Positions 1 through 5,139 of a stretch of DNA of 5,139 nucleotides are shown in pieces. The notes under the pieces are model-generated. The model had not been told where the DNA came from and did not search any database. It saw only the letters and a list, made by a program, of their open reading frames with translations. This stretch comes from an uncultured Lachnospiraceae bacterium (GTDB lineage: Bacteria > Bacillota > Clostridia > Lachnospirales > Lachnospiraceae): positions 1-5,139 of the forward strand of contig USKC01000243.1 of the NCBI GenBank assembly GCA_900555195.1. Direction: 5' to 3'. Every line of letters begins with the position of its first letter. Within the stretch, counting starts at the first letter, position 1. Both the position numbers and the translations under genes were made by a program.

Positions 1-6
1 ACAATA

Positions 7-22
7 GTTAGCATATACTAAC
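7..22. promoter_or_regulatory. Putative metalloregulator operator, left copy
   Basis: The site GTTAGCATATACTAAC is a palindrome at 14 of 16 positions (GTTAG, six AT-rich bases, CTAAC). Its TTAG and CTAA half-sites recall the ends of DtxR-type boxes, although the spacing differs from the classical DtxR/IdeR consensus. It overlaps a possible leftward -10 (TATGCT on the minus strand, 10-15), with a possible -35 TTGTTC at 32-37 and a 16-bp spacer. The likely ligand is the DtxR-family protein encoded at 245-610; that pairing is inferred from proximity only. Confidence 0.5.
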
Positions 23-45
23 AAGTGTTTGGAACAAATAATCTT

Positions 46-61
46 GTTAGTATATGCTAAC
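46..61. promoter_or_regulatory. Putative metalloregulator operator, right copy
   Basis: This is the mirror copy of the left operator, GTTAGTATATGCTAAC, with centres 39 bp apart, close to four turns of the helix. It overlaps a possible rightward -10 (TATGCT, 53-58) that has a possible -35 TTGGAA at 29-34 with an 18-bp spacer. Two boxes facing each other over possible divergent promoters would suit joint control of a gene to the left of the window and of the repressor gene to the right. Confidence 0.5.
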
Positions 62-162
62 TATTGTTCGTTGTCAAGCAATTTTATTGAAGGATTCTTG
101 TGCTCCGTTGCTACTCAGCCCTCCGCATATGCCGTTCCGTCTTCCTCATCCGCTATTTCTAT

Positions 163-191
163 TTGCCGTTCCCCTCTCCATATGTTATACT
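163..191 (+). promoter_or_regulatory. Sigma-A extended -10 promoter for DtxR-family gene
   Basis: A -35 TTGCCG (163-168) is followed by a 17-bp spacer and TATACT (186-191). A TG dinucleotide one base upstream of the -10 makes it an extended -10 element. Transcription would start near 198, giving a leader of about 47 nt. The promoter does not overlap the operators at 7-22 and 46-61, so basal expression of the repressor could be independent of them. The stretch from 68 to 162 is pyrimidine-rich, and I see no other feature in it. Confidence 0.6.
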
Positions 192-244
192 TGGTACGTC
201 GGAAAAGATTCAATAAAACATTCTGAACAGGATAAGGGGTTATT

Positions 245-610
245 ATGATACATGCAAATGAATCAGCAGAAAATTATCTGGAAACTATACTGGTTTTAAG
301 CAAGTCCCATCCCGTCGTGCGTTCCGTGGATGTGGCGGAAGAATTGGGGTTTAAGAAGTCCAGCGTAAGCGTTGCCATGAAGAATCTTCGGGAGAAAAAT
401 CATATTACCGTAACCAAAGAAGGATATATCTACCTGACCGATTCCGGCCGCGCCATCGCTGAGATGATCTATGAGCGGCATGAACTGCTGACCGCCTGGC
501 TCACCCGGCTTGGCGTGGATCCGAAGATCGCGGCAGAAGATGCCTGTAAGATCGAACATGTCATCAGCTCGGAAAGCTTTGAGGCGATCAAGAAACATGC
601 CCAAGGGTGA
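245..610 (+). CDS. DtxR/MntR-family metal-dependent transcriptional repressor
   Basis: A 121-aa cytoplasmic DNA-binding protein expected to repress metal-uptake genes when loaded with Fe2+ or Mn2+. Residues 1-70 form the N-terminal winged helix-turn-helix (recognition region near KKSSVSVAMKNLRE), and about 72-118 form the metal-binding/dimerisation helices. By comparison with known family members, ligand positions are N10, E13, H79, C101, E104 and H105. The C-x-x-E-H motif resembles DtxR, whereas the overall short form without an SH3-like domain resembles MntR; at 121 aa it is somewhat shorter than Bacillus MntR. The ATG at 245 follows an AAGGGG ribosome binding site (234-239) at 5 nt. The gene has its own promoter at 163-191 and a terminator at 694-732. 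Family assignment is firm; metal specificity cannot be decided by reading. Confidence 0.93.
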   Translation: MIHANESAENYLETILVLSKSHPVVRSVDVAEELGFKKSSVSVAMKNLREKNHITVTKEGYIYLTDSGRAIAEMIYERHELLTAWLTRLGVDPKIAAEDACKIEHVISSESFEAIKKHAQG

Positions 611-693
611 GCCGTCTATTTCCGGCCATTTATCCGAACAAGCGGATGAATCGATACAAGCAGCGTGCTTTTTATGAACTCCGTCCATTCAAA

Positions 694-732
694 AGGGAGC
701 AGTGCCTCGCGGCCTTGCTCCCTCTTTTTCTT
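694..732. terminator. Rho-independent terminator, probably bidirectional
   Basis: AGGGAGCA (694-701) pairs perfectly with TGCTCCCT (716-723), and GCC/GGC inside the loop can extend the stem. On the plus strand it is followed by CTTTTTCTT (724-732), suiting termination of the DtxR-family gene that ends at 610. On the minus strand the stem is followed by a short run of T (complement of A691-694), so it can also end transcription of the HicB-like gene coming from the right. Confidence 0.8.
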
Positions 733-761
733 ACTTTTCTTAAAAATGTCCGAACCGATTC

Positions 762-1040
762 TCAGTCATTATCCGGAAGCAGCTTGATACGCACCATGAT
801 CCTGCGCACCTCTTCCCCTTCCTGCAGCAGAATATCTTCCACCGCCGTCTGATTGGGAAGCATGCAGTCCTCTTCCTCCAATTCTGAAGCGATCCAATTA
901 TAGGCTGCATCCGCAGCATTCTCAATCGCATCCTCCATGTCCGCGCCAAATGCTTCACAGCATTCCAAATCCGGGAAATGCACCTGGTAGCCTGTCCCAT
1001 CTTCCTTCGGGGTAAAAACCGCCGGATATACAAATGTCAT
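762..1040 (-). CDS. Orphan HicB-like (HicB_lk) protein
   Basis: A 92-aa protein with the HicB/UPF0150 partial RNase-H-like fold. Visible landmarks are YPAVFTPKEDGTGYQVHFPD (5-24), the following Cys-rich loop, and the helix DMEDAIENAADAAYNWI (34-50). HicB proteins normally neutralise the HicA mRNA-cleaving toxin, and many carry a C-terminal ribbon-helix-helix DNA-binding part. Here the C-terminus (about 65-92) is short, charged and lacks a recognisable DNA-binding domain. No HicA-like ORF (a small double-stranded-RNA-binding fold with a conserved His) is present on either side, so it is probably a solitary HicB whose role is unknown. The ATG at 1040 was chosen because AGGAGG (1047-1052) lies 6 nt upstream. 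A longer reading from a TTG at 1106 would begin inside the promoter -35 and is rejected. Confidence 0.85.
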   Translation of the reverse strand: MTFVYPAVFTPKEDGTGYQVHFPDLECCEAFGADMEDAIENAADAAYNWIASELEEEDCMLPNQTAVEDILLQEGEEVRRIMVRIKLLPDND

Positions 1041-1077
1041 CTGATACCTCCTGCCGCCTGTCTTTCTTGTTCCATTC

Positions 1078-1106
1078 ATTATAAAGATGAAGACGGCCTG
1101 TGTCAA
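1078..1106 (-). promoter_or_regulatory. Perfect consensus sigma-A promoter for HicB-like gene
   Basis: On the minus strand the -35 is TTGACA (1101-1106) and the -10 is TATAAT (1078-1083), separated by exactly 17 bp. Both hexamers match the consensus in all positions. Transcription should begin near 1071, leaving a leader of about 30 nt that contains the AGGAGG site. I see no operator-like dyad over it. Confidence 0.9.
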
Positions 1107-1114
1107 TCTCTATG

Positions 1115-1157
1115 AAAAAGCGCGGCAACCGTTCAGGAAGGCCATTTAAACGCTGCC
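1115..1157 (-). terminator. Possible terminator of the aldo/keto reductase gene
   Basis: On the minus strand GGCAGCGTT (1149-1157) can pair with AACGGTTGCC (1124-1133) with one G-U pair and one bulged G. A short GCG spacer (1121-1123) and G1120 follow, then TTTTT (1115-1119). It begins 6 nt past the reductase stop codon and lies just upstream of the HicB promoter. The bulge and the offset of the T run make it weaker than the other terminators here. Confidence 0.5.
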
Positions 1158-1163
1158 CTCTGC

Positions 1164-2306
1164 TCACGCAAAACGTTGCGCCGTCTTCTCCATCCGTTCC
1201 ACCACTTTCACGCCGAATGGGCAGCGCGACTCACAGCCTCCGCAGCGGATGCAGTCCGCGGCGGAAGCGGATAATCCTTCATAATGGGCCCGCAGGGTGG
1301 CCGGGACCTCTTCCTGCATATCCGCCAGATCGTACAGTTTATTCACCATGGCGATATCAATGCCAGCCGGACAGGGCGCACAATGGCCGCAGTAGGTACA
1401 CTGCCCGTAATATGCGTGCTTAGGGGCCTTCGCCAGCACACTGGCGTAATCCTTGGCCTCTTCATCCGCCGTTTCATAGGCCGCCGCTTCTTCCACCTGC
1501 GCAGGTGTCTCACACCCGGCCATCACACTCGCAACAGCAGGGCGCGTCAGCGCATAATGCAAGCATTGGATCGGCGTAAGGGCAACGCCAAAGGGAGAGG
1601 TGGCCGCATCAAACAGCCTTCCCCCGGCATACCCTTTCATCACCGTGATCCCCACGCCCTGTCTTTCACAAAGCCGGTACAGTTCTTCCCGCTGCGGATC
1701 GATGCCTCCCAGGGATTCTTCGTACTCGTCCTTAAAGTATTCATTCAGATCCTCGCTGGCAGGCAGCAGGTCAAATGCGGGATTCACGCTGAAAAGAAGC
1801 ATCTCAATCTCACCCGAGGCGGCAGCCAGCTTCCCGACCGCCGGATTATGGGTGCTCATCCCGATATGCCGGATCTTCCCCTGTGCCTTCAGTTCCTTCA
1901 CATATGCGAGGAAGGGCCCTTCCATGATGCGGTGAAATTCCGCTTCTTCATCCACAAAATGAATCATGCCAAGATCGATATAATCTGTGCGCATTCTTTC
2001 CAGGAGATCTTCAAACGCCGCCTCCGCCTGTGCCAGATCACGGGTGCGCACATACTGGCCATTCTGCCAGGTGGAACCGATATGTCCCTGAATGATCCAC
2101 TTTTCACGCTGTCCCTCCAGGGCCGCGCCGATATTGCTTCTCACATTCGGTTCTGACATCCAGCAATCCAGGATATTGATTCCCAATTCCGCGCAGCGAT
2201 GAATGACCTGCGCCACTTCCTCTTTTCCATGGCGTTCCAGCCATTCTCCCCCAAGCCCGATCTCACTGACCATAAGGCCTGTTTTCCCTAATTGTCTGTA
2301 CCTCAT
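1164..2306 (-). CDS. Aldo/keto reductase-fold protein with C-terminal 4Fe-4S dicluster domain
   Basis: A 380-aa cytoplasmic protein. Residues 1-290 match the aldo/keto reductase TIM barrel (start RYRQLGKTGLMVSEIGLGGEW; TDYIDLGMIHFVD near 107-119; KAQGKIRHIGMSTHNP near 140-155; GITVMKGYAGGRLF near 219-232). Residues 300-366 hold two ferredoxin-type motifs: C303, C306, C309, C312-P and C352, C355, C358, C362-P. Aligned to the usual catalytic tetrad Asp-Tyr-Lys-His, D47 and H116 are kept, but Tyr is replaced by E52 and Lys by H75, so ordinary carbonyl reduction is doubtful. Redox chemistry linked to ferredoxin-like electron transfer is possible; the substrate is unknown. The start ATG at 2306 has AGGAGG (2315-2320) 8 nt upstream; an in-frame ATG at 2348 adds 14 charged residues with a poorer site. 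It is transcribed from its own promoter, downstream of the MerR gene on the same strand. Confidence 0.9.
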   Translation of the reverse strand: MRYRQLGKTGLMVSEIGLGGEWLERHGKEEVAQVIHRCAELGINILDCWMSEPNVRSNIGAALEGQREKWIIQGHIGSTWQNGQYVRTRDLAQAEAAFEDLLERMRTDYIDLGMIHFVDEEAEFHRIMEGPFLAYVKELKAQGKIRHIGMSTHNPAVGKLAAASGEIEMLLFSVNPAFDLLPASEDLNEYFKDEYEESLGGIDPQREELYRLCERQGVGITVMKGYAGGRLFDAATSPFGVALTPIQCLHYALTRPAVASVMAGCETPAQVEEAAAYETADEEAKDYASVLAKAPKHAYYGQCTYCGHCAPCPAGIDIAMVNKLYDLADMQEEVPATLRAHYEGLSASAADCIRCGGCESRCPFGVKVVERMEKTAQRFA

Positions 2307-2352
2307 TTCCCGTTCCTCCTGTTCGCTTCTTCCATCACGCATTTTCATCCAT

Positions 2353-2375
2353 CCTGCATGCCTTTTTCATGCAGG
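2353..2375. promoter_or_regulatory. Leader hairpin upstream of the aldo/keto reductase gene
   Basis: CCTGCATG (2353-2360) and CATGCAGG (2368-2375) form a perfect 8-bp stem with a 7-nt loop. It lies in the roughly 90-nt untranslated leader of the reductase gene, about 30 nt before its ribosome binding site. No T-tract follows on the minus strand, so it does not look like a terminator for the MerR gene. It could stabilise the mRNA or be a protein-binding dyad; function is not evident. Confidence 0.45.
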
Positions 2376-2405
2376 CGGATTGTCCCCTTTGGAACTGTTG
2401 ATAAA

Positions 2406-2434
2406 ATTCTATCAAATAACCTGCAGGGTTTCAA
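2406..2434 (-). promoter_or_regulatory. Sigma-A promoter for the aldo/keto reductase gene
   Basis: On the minus strand -35 TTGAAA (2429-2434), a 17-bp spacer and -10 TAGAAT (2406-2411) form a good promoter, with a start near 2399. The spacer contains an 8-bp palindrome, CCTGCAGG (2420-2427), whose CCTGCA half also occurs in the leader hairpin at 2353-2375. The 17-bp spacing is not that of a MerR-activated promoter, so direct activation by the neighbouring MerR protein is not suggested. No clear terminator separates this promoter from the MerR gene, so readthrough is possible. Confidence 0.7.
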
Positions 2435-2500
2435 TATCCTAATAAAGCGCCACTCCTACACGGATAAAACGACATATCCGCTCCGCTGCAGCCATTACAT

Positions 2501-3226
2501 TTACGCCTTAGAACAATAAACCTCTATGGCCTCCTTTACGAATTCAGCCGTACCCTCGCCGCCCGCTTGATCGATGTTGTGCTGAAAGCGTTCATCCTGG
2601 ACGTACATCTGTCCCAATCCGTAAAAAATTTCATCCGTACAGGTATAGTAGTTGTTTGTAATAAAGGTCTGCAGCGCGCCGATTTTTTCCTGTACCGCTT
2701 CATCAGCAGGCGGAAGCTGCCTGAGCGCCCCGATTTCAATAAACAAATTCATCAGCTGCGATGTTGTTTCACGAAAATCATGTCCGCCCCTCTGCTTCTG
2801 TTCATACTCCTGGTACGCTTTGGTGTCGCCCCATTTCGCTTTGGCTTCCGCCTTATATTGTTCCATCTCGCTTTTGTCGAAAACGTGAAAGTCCATTTCC
2901 CTTACTCCTTTTTTCTGGATTTCGCGGGCGAAAGAAATCAGCTCCCCCAGATGCTTATACTGCAATTCCAGCAATGCAATTTGCTGGGACAGCGCTTCTG
3001 CCGGATCAAAGTTTGGGCTGTCAAGAATTACTTTGATTTCTTTCAGAGGAAACTGCAGTTCACGAAACAGCAAAATATTTTGCAGGCGGCAAAGCGCTGT
3101 ATCGTCATACAGCCGATAGCCTGCTTCGGTCACTTCTGTAGGCTTCAAAAGCCCAATGGCATCATAATAATGCAGTGTGCGCACACTTACCCCTGTGAGT
3201 TTGCTGACTTCCTTTACCGTTCGCAT
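2501..3226 (-). CDS. MerR-family regulator with TipAS drug-binding domain (TipA/Mta-like)
   Basis: A 241-aa transcriptional activator, close in length to Mta and TipAL (about 250 aa). Residues 1-70 are the MerR winged helix (VKEVSKLTGVSVRTLHYYD, then GLLKP, AGYRLYDD, LFRELQFPLKEIKVILD). Residues about 75-110 form the antiparallel dimerisation coiled coil, and 120-238 match the TipAS domain, with hallmarks NNYYTCTDEIFYGLGQMYV, DERF and EFVKEAIEVYC. In this family the TipAS domain binds hydrophobic drugs or peptides and the protein untwists promoters with long spacers, often driving efflux genes and its own gene. No efflux gene is next to it here. Cys196 falls in the region where TipA has its reactive cysteines, but equivalence is uncertain. 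The ATG at 3226 follows GGGAGG (3234-3239) at 7 nt. Its promoter at 3250-3280 has the expected MerR architecture. Confidence 0.93.
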   Translation of the reverse strand: MRTVKEVSKLTGVSVRTLHYYDAIGLLKPTEVTEAGYRLYDDTALCRLQNILLFRELQFPLKEIKVILDSPNFDPAEALSQQIALLELQYKHLGELISFAREIQKKGVREMDFHVFDKSEMEQYKAEAKAKWGDTKAYQEYEQKQRGGHDFRETTSQLMNLFIEIGALRQLPPADEAVQEKIGALQTFITNNYYTCTDEIFYGLGQMYVQDERFQHNIDQAGGEGTAEFVKEAIEVYCSKA

Positions 3227-3249
3227 GATTCTTCCTCCCGTGTAAAGAC

Positions 3250-3280
3250 ATTATAAACGATAACGTAACGTCAGAGTAAA
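3250..3280 (-). promoter_or_regulatory. MerR-type promoter with 19-bp spacer
   Basis: On the minus strand -35 TTTACT (3275-3280) and a perfect -10 TATAAT (3250-3255) are separated by 19 bp, the overlong spacing typical of promoters that MerR proteins activate by DNA distortion. The transcript would start near 3243, just before the ribosome binding site of the MerR gene, so autoregulation is the natural reading. Confidence 0.8.
3257..3271. promoter_or_regulatory. Putative MerR operator dyad
   Basis: On the minus strand ACGTTA and TATCGT are inverted half-sites (5 of 6 positions match) separated by CGT. The dyad sits nearly centrally in the 19-bp spacer between -35 and -10, which is where MerR-family dimers bind. 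The match between site and the adjacent MerR/TipAS gene is inferred from position. Confidence 0.6.
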
Positions 3281-3300
3281 GAGGGATTTTTTCTTTTCGG

Positions 3301-3342
3301 TATAATAAACAGGATGGCACAGCCAAGTGCTGCGCCATCCTG
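3301..3342 (-). terminator. Rho-independent terminator of the GH51-like gene
   Basis: On the minus strand a 14-bp stem (3329-3342 with 3310-3323, one G-U pair) closes a 5-nt loop and is followed by TTTATTATA (3301-3309). It lies about 90 nt past the glycosidase stop codon and just upstream of the MerR promoter, so it insulates the regulator gene from glycosidase transcription. The T-tract is interrupted but the stem is strong. Confidence 0.8.
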
Positions 3343-3434
3343 CAATTATCCATTTTCTTCCTTATCGCTGTCAAAGATATCCAAACGCCGCTTCTGCGCC
3401 TCATCTTCTCAGGCTTCTTCTCATCCAAACCTTC

Positions 3435-5139
3435 CTATTCCGCTGCCGTTTTGCCCTCATCGATCAGGCATACAAGGCTGAGTGGCGCCATCTGAACAGA
3501 AGTTCCAGATATCTTCGGCGCATATTCCTTTACCACCGACCGGTTCTCCTTCTCCCCATAGAGCCTGGACGTTCCCAGCAGACCGGCCAGGACCTTCCAG
3601 TCTCCTTCCGGAAGTTCGATTTCCCTTTCCCTGCCGGAATGGTTAATAAGATACAGCCTGCACGCCTTATCATCCGCATCCCGGGTGAGCAGGGCGAAGA
3701 TTCCGTCCTCATCGCATTCCATAACGGAGGCTGTGCACGGCATGAAGCAGGATGCAAAGAACGAAAATACCCTGCCCATGCAGGACAAATAACAGGTGTC
3801 CTTCGTCGCTTCGATCACGTTCTGCCCCCAGGTGTTGCACATGTTGTTGAAATTGGCCAGGGCGAATTCCCCGCCGTAGCTCATATAATCCAAAAGCCTG
3901 TGGGCGCCGTTTAACGCGTAGTTCCAACTCATCTGCTGTGTGGAGAAAATATCCCTGTAATCATTGGTGATCCTGCCCCTCCACCGGTAGTCCATGGGCA
4001 CTTTTGGATCCTCAAATGGTTCCTCGCTCCTGCAGGAAGGCAGCCATTCCGTATTCACCAGCTTGATGGAGGTGCCGTTCTTTTTATTATATGCTTCAAT
4101 GACTGGAAGGACGCTGTGCACGAATTGGGGATCCCCCTGTCGGTAGATCACATAATTGATATCTTTTCCTGCAATCTCAAGCATCATGGGCAGCAAAGCC
4201 CTGTCATAGGTATATGCTGCCATCATCAATTCAATGTTCGGATCTGCAAGGCGCATCTGCCTGGCAAACTGGACGCACGCTTCTGCATACTGTACAGCGG
4301 TCCATTTCCGATCCGGTTCGTTGTCCATCTCGAACAGCTTCACGCCATAGGGTTCTTCATGGCCGTTTTGCTTCCGCAGGCATCCCATCCCGACGTCCGC
4401 CGGCGCATTCAGATATTCCACCAGCTGCCTCGCCTTGAACGGATAGGACGTCATCATATTAAAACAGATCTGCGGCTTAAACCCCACCTGTCTGGATAAT
4501 TCCATGAATTCATCCAGTCCCACATCGTTTTCTTCCAGGCCGCCCCAGTAAAAGCTTTCCTGCGGTTCCCTCGTATCCCGGTCTCCGATGGAAGCTTCCC
4601 AGTTATAGAAACTGACAAAACAGCCGCCCGGGAAGCGCACCACGCTGGGGGATACTTCCCTCAGACGCTCGATCACATCCCTTCTCCATCCGTTCACATT
4701 GTCCGCAGGCATCAGGGAAGCGCAGGCCAGGACAATCGTTCCTTCAAAGGTGAAGAGGATGGAAATCTCCGTCACTTCCGTCTTATCCGCCGTAAAAGTC
4801 CATTCCATTTTCCGGGCAGCGTTCGTCAGCATCACCACATGCTCCGCCTCTCCGATACGGATCGTGACAGGATACGTCTCTTCAGAATAATCAGGATTCC
4901 CAAAACCGTTCAGTCCTGCGCTCTTCAGATTTCCTTTCACGCCCGCGAAGAGGGTCAGTCTGTATTCCCGTCCCGCCTGAAGATGGATCCCTCCCTGCTT
5001 CAGCCCGCAGGGCCGCCCCGGCTCCAGATTCTGTATCGTCAGCGACGTGCTCCCCTTATAGGTATGGGTGCCGCTTGTATAGACCTGCTTCTGCCTACCG
5101 ACAGGTTCCCAGTCCCTTTCCTCATAGCCACTGTGCCAG
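3435..5139 (-). CDS. GH51-like alpha-L-arabinofuranosidase, N-terminus beyond window
   Basis: The reading frame is open from the right edge to a TAG at 3435-3437, giving 567 visible residues with the start missing. A GTG at 4938-4940 is internal: the upstream frame continues as plausible beta-sandwich sequence. Visible residues 1 to about 150 resemble a carbohydrate-binding-module-like domain (GGIHLQAGREYRLTLFAG). The catalytic barrel begins near VVRFPGGCFVSFYNWEASIG (166-185). The acid/base candidate is E274 in EMDNEP, preceded by Asn as in clan GH-A, and the nucleophile candidate is E364 in VNTEWLPS. The C-terminal beta-domain ends near APLSLVCLIDEG, like the arabinofuranosidase C-terminal domain. 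The expected role is retaining removal of alpha-L-arabinofuranosyl groups from plant polysaccharide fragments. Usual GH51 enzymes read GNE where this has DNE, so exact substrate is uncertain. Export cannot be judged without the N-terminus. Confidence 0.85.
   Translation of the reverse strand, partial: WHSGYEERDWEPVGRQKQVYTSGTHTYKGSTSLTIQNLEPGRPCGLKQGGIHLQAGREYRLTLFAGVKGNLKSAGLNGFGNPDYSEETYPVTIRIGEAEHVVMLTNAARKMEWTFTADKTEVTEISILFTFEGTIVLACASLMPADNVNGWRRDVIERLREVSPSVVRFPGGCFVSFYNWEASIGDRDTREPQESFYWGGLEENDVGLDEFMELSRQVGFKPQICFNMMTSYPFKARQLVEYLNAPADVGMGCLRKQNGHEEPYGVKLFEMDNEPDRKWTAVQYAEACVQFARQMRLADPNIELMMAAYTYDRALLPMMLEIAGKDINYVIYRQGDPQFVHSVLPVIEAYNKKNGTSIKLVNTEWLPSCRSEEPFEDPKVPMDYRWRGRITNDYRDIFSTQQMSWNYALNGAHRLLDYMSYGGEFALANFNNMCNTWGQNVIEATKDTCYLSCMGRVFSFFASCFMPCTASVMECDEDGIFALLTRDADDKACRLYLINHSGREREIELPEGDWKVLAGLLGTSRLYGEKENRSVVKEYAPKISGTSVQMAPLSLVCLIDEGKTAAE

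Larger units (their letters stand above)
1..67. repeat. Perfect 25-bp inverted repeat, 17-nt loop
   Basis: Bases 1-25 are the exact reverse complement of 43-67, with a 17-nt AT-rich loop (26-42) that itself holds a small TGTT/AACA dyad. There is no T-tract after either arm, so a rho-independent terminator is unlikely. Each arm contains a 16-bp near-palindrome, listed separately. The repeat begins exactly at the window edge, so it may extend further left. Confidence 0.9.

Noticed and set aside
1..67. The inverted repeat as a rho-independent terminator or insertion-sequence end
   Set aside because: The stem is AT-rich without a T-tract, and no transposase or target duplication is visible. The internal palindromes fit operators better.
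29..248. Two short overlapping plus-strand ORFs in the leader before the DtxR-family gene
   Set aside because: Neither has a convincing ribosome binding site or recognisable domain, they overlap each other, and the promoter at 163-191 lies inside them.
1041..1106. Longer N-terminus for the HicB-like protein from a TTG at 1106
   Set aside because: The added 22 residues overlap a perfect consensus promoter whose -35 contains that TTG, and they are not HicB-like. The ATG at 1040 has an ideal ribosome binding site.
1041..1163. Search for a HicA toxin gene beside the HicB-like gene
   Set aside because: The space holds only a promoter, leader and possible terminator; no small ORF with HicA features was found on either side.
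1284..2156. 290-aa plus-strand ORF opposite the aldo/keto reductase
   Set aside because: It is an antisense shadow of a clear reductase gene, with Arg/His-rich composition and no domain.
2461..2480. CGGATA/TATCCG hairpin after the MerR gene as its terminator
   Set aside because: The stem is only 6 bp with a wide loop, and no T-tract follows on the minus strand.
2567..3256. 229-aa plus-strand ORF opposite the MerR gene
   Set aside because: It is a shadow of a well-supported MerR/TipAS coding sequence; it crosses the MerR promoter and shows no recognisable family.
3162..3428. 88-aa minus-strand ORF between the glycosidase and the MerR gene
   Set aside because: It runs through the terminator hairpin, the MerR promoter and the MerR start in another frame, and its composition is not protein-like.

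Overview
The window looks like chromosomal DNA from a low-to-mid GC Bacillota, most likely a gut-type Clostridia or Lachnospiraceae. This is inferred from AGGAGG-type ribosome binding sites, consensus sigma-A promoters, a short DtxR-family repressor of clostridial type, a TipA/Mta-like MerR regulator, a ferredoxin-fused aldo/keto reductase and a GH51-type arabinofuranosidase. No rRNA, tRNA, CRISPR array, transposase or phage gene was seen. Species assignment is not possible from the sequence alone.

Layout, left to right. Bases 1-67 are a perfect 25-bp inverted repeat with a 17-nt loop. Each arm holds a 16-bp near-palindrome that looks like a metalloregulator operator. A leader with an extended -10 promoter follows, then a 121-aa DtxR/MntR-family repressor on the plus strand (245-610). 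A hairpin at 694-732 can terminate transcription from both sides. All remaining genes are on the minus strand: an orphan HicB-like protein (762-1040) with a perfect consensus promoter, an aldo/keto reductase carrying two 4Fe-4S motifs (1164-2306), a MerR/TipAS regulator (2501-3226), and the C-terminal 567 residues of a GH51-like glycosidase (3435-5139) that runs off the right edge.

The genes appear to be separate transcription units rather than one operon. HicB, the reductase and the MerR gene each have their own recognisable promoter, and hairpin terminators follow the glycosidase, the reductase (weaker) and the DtxR gene. The MerR promoter has the 19-bp spacer and internal dyad expected for autoregulation by a MerR protein. 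The DtxR-family protein may act on the paired operators at the left edge and so on a metal-transport gene lying further left; this is inference.

The most interesting items are the paired operators at 1-67, the mixed iron/manganese-type metal site of the repressor, and the reductase, which aligns to the aldo/keto reductase fold but has lost the catalytic Tyr and Lys while keeping both iron-sulfur motifs. I found no convincing evidence of a wholly new multi-gene system.
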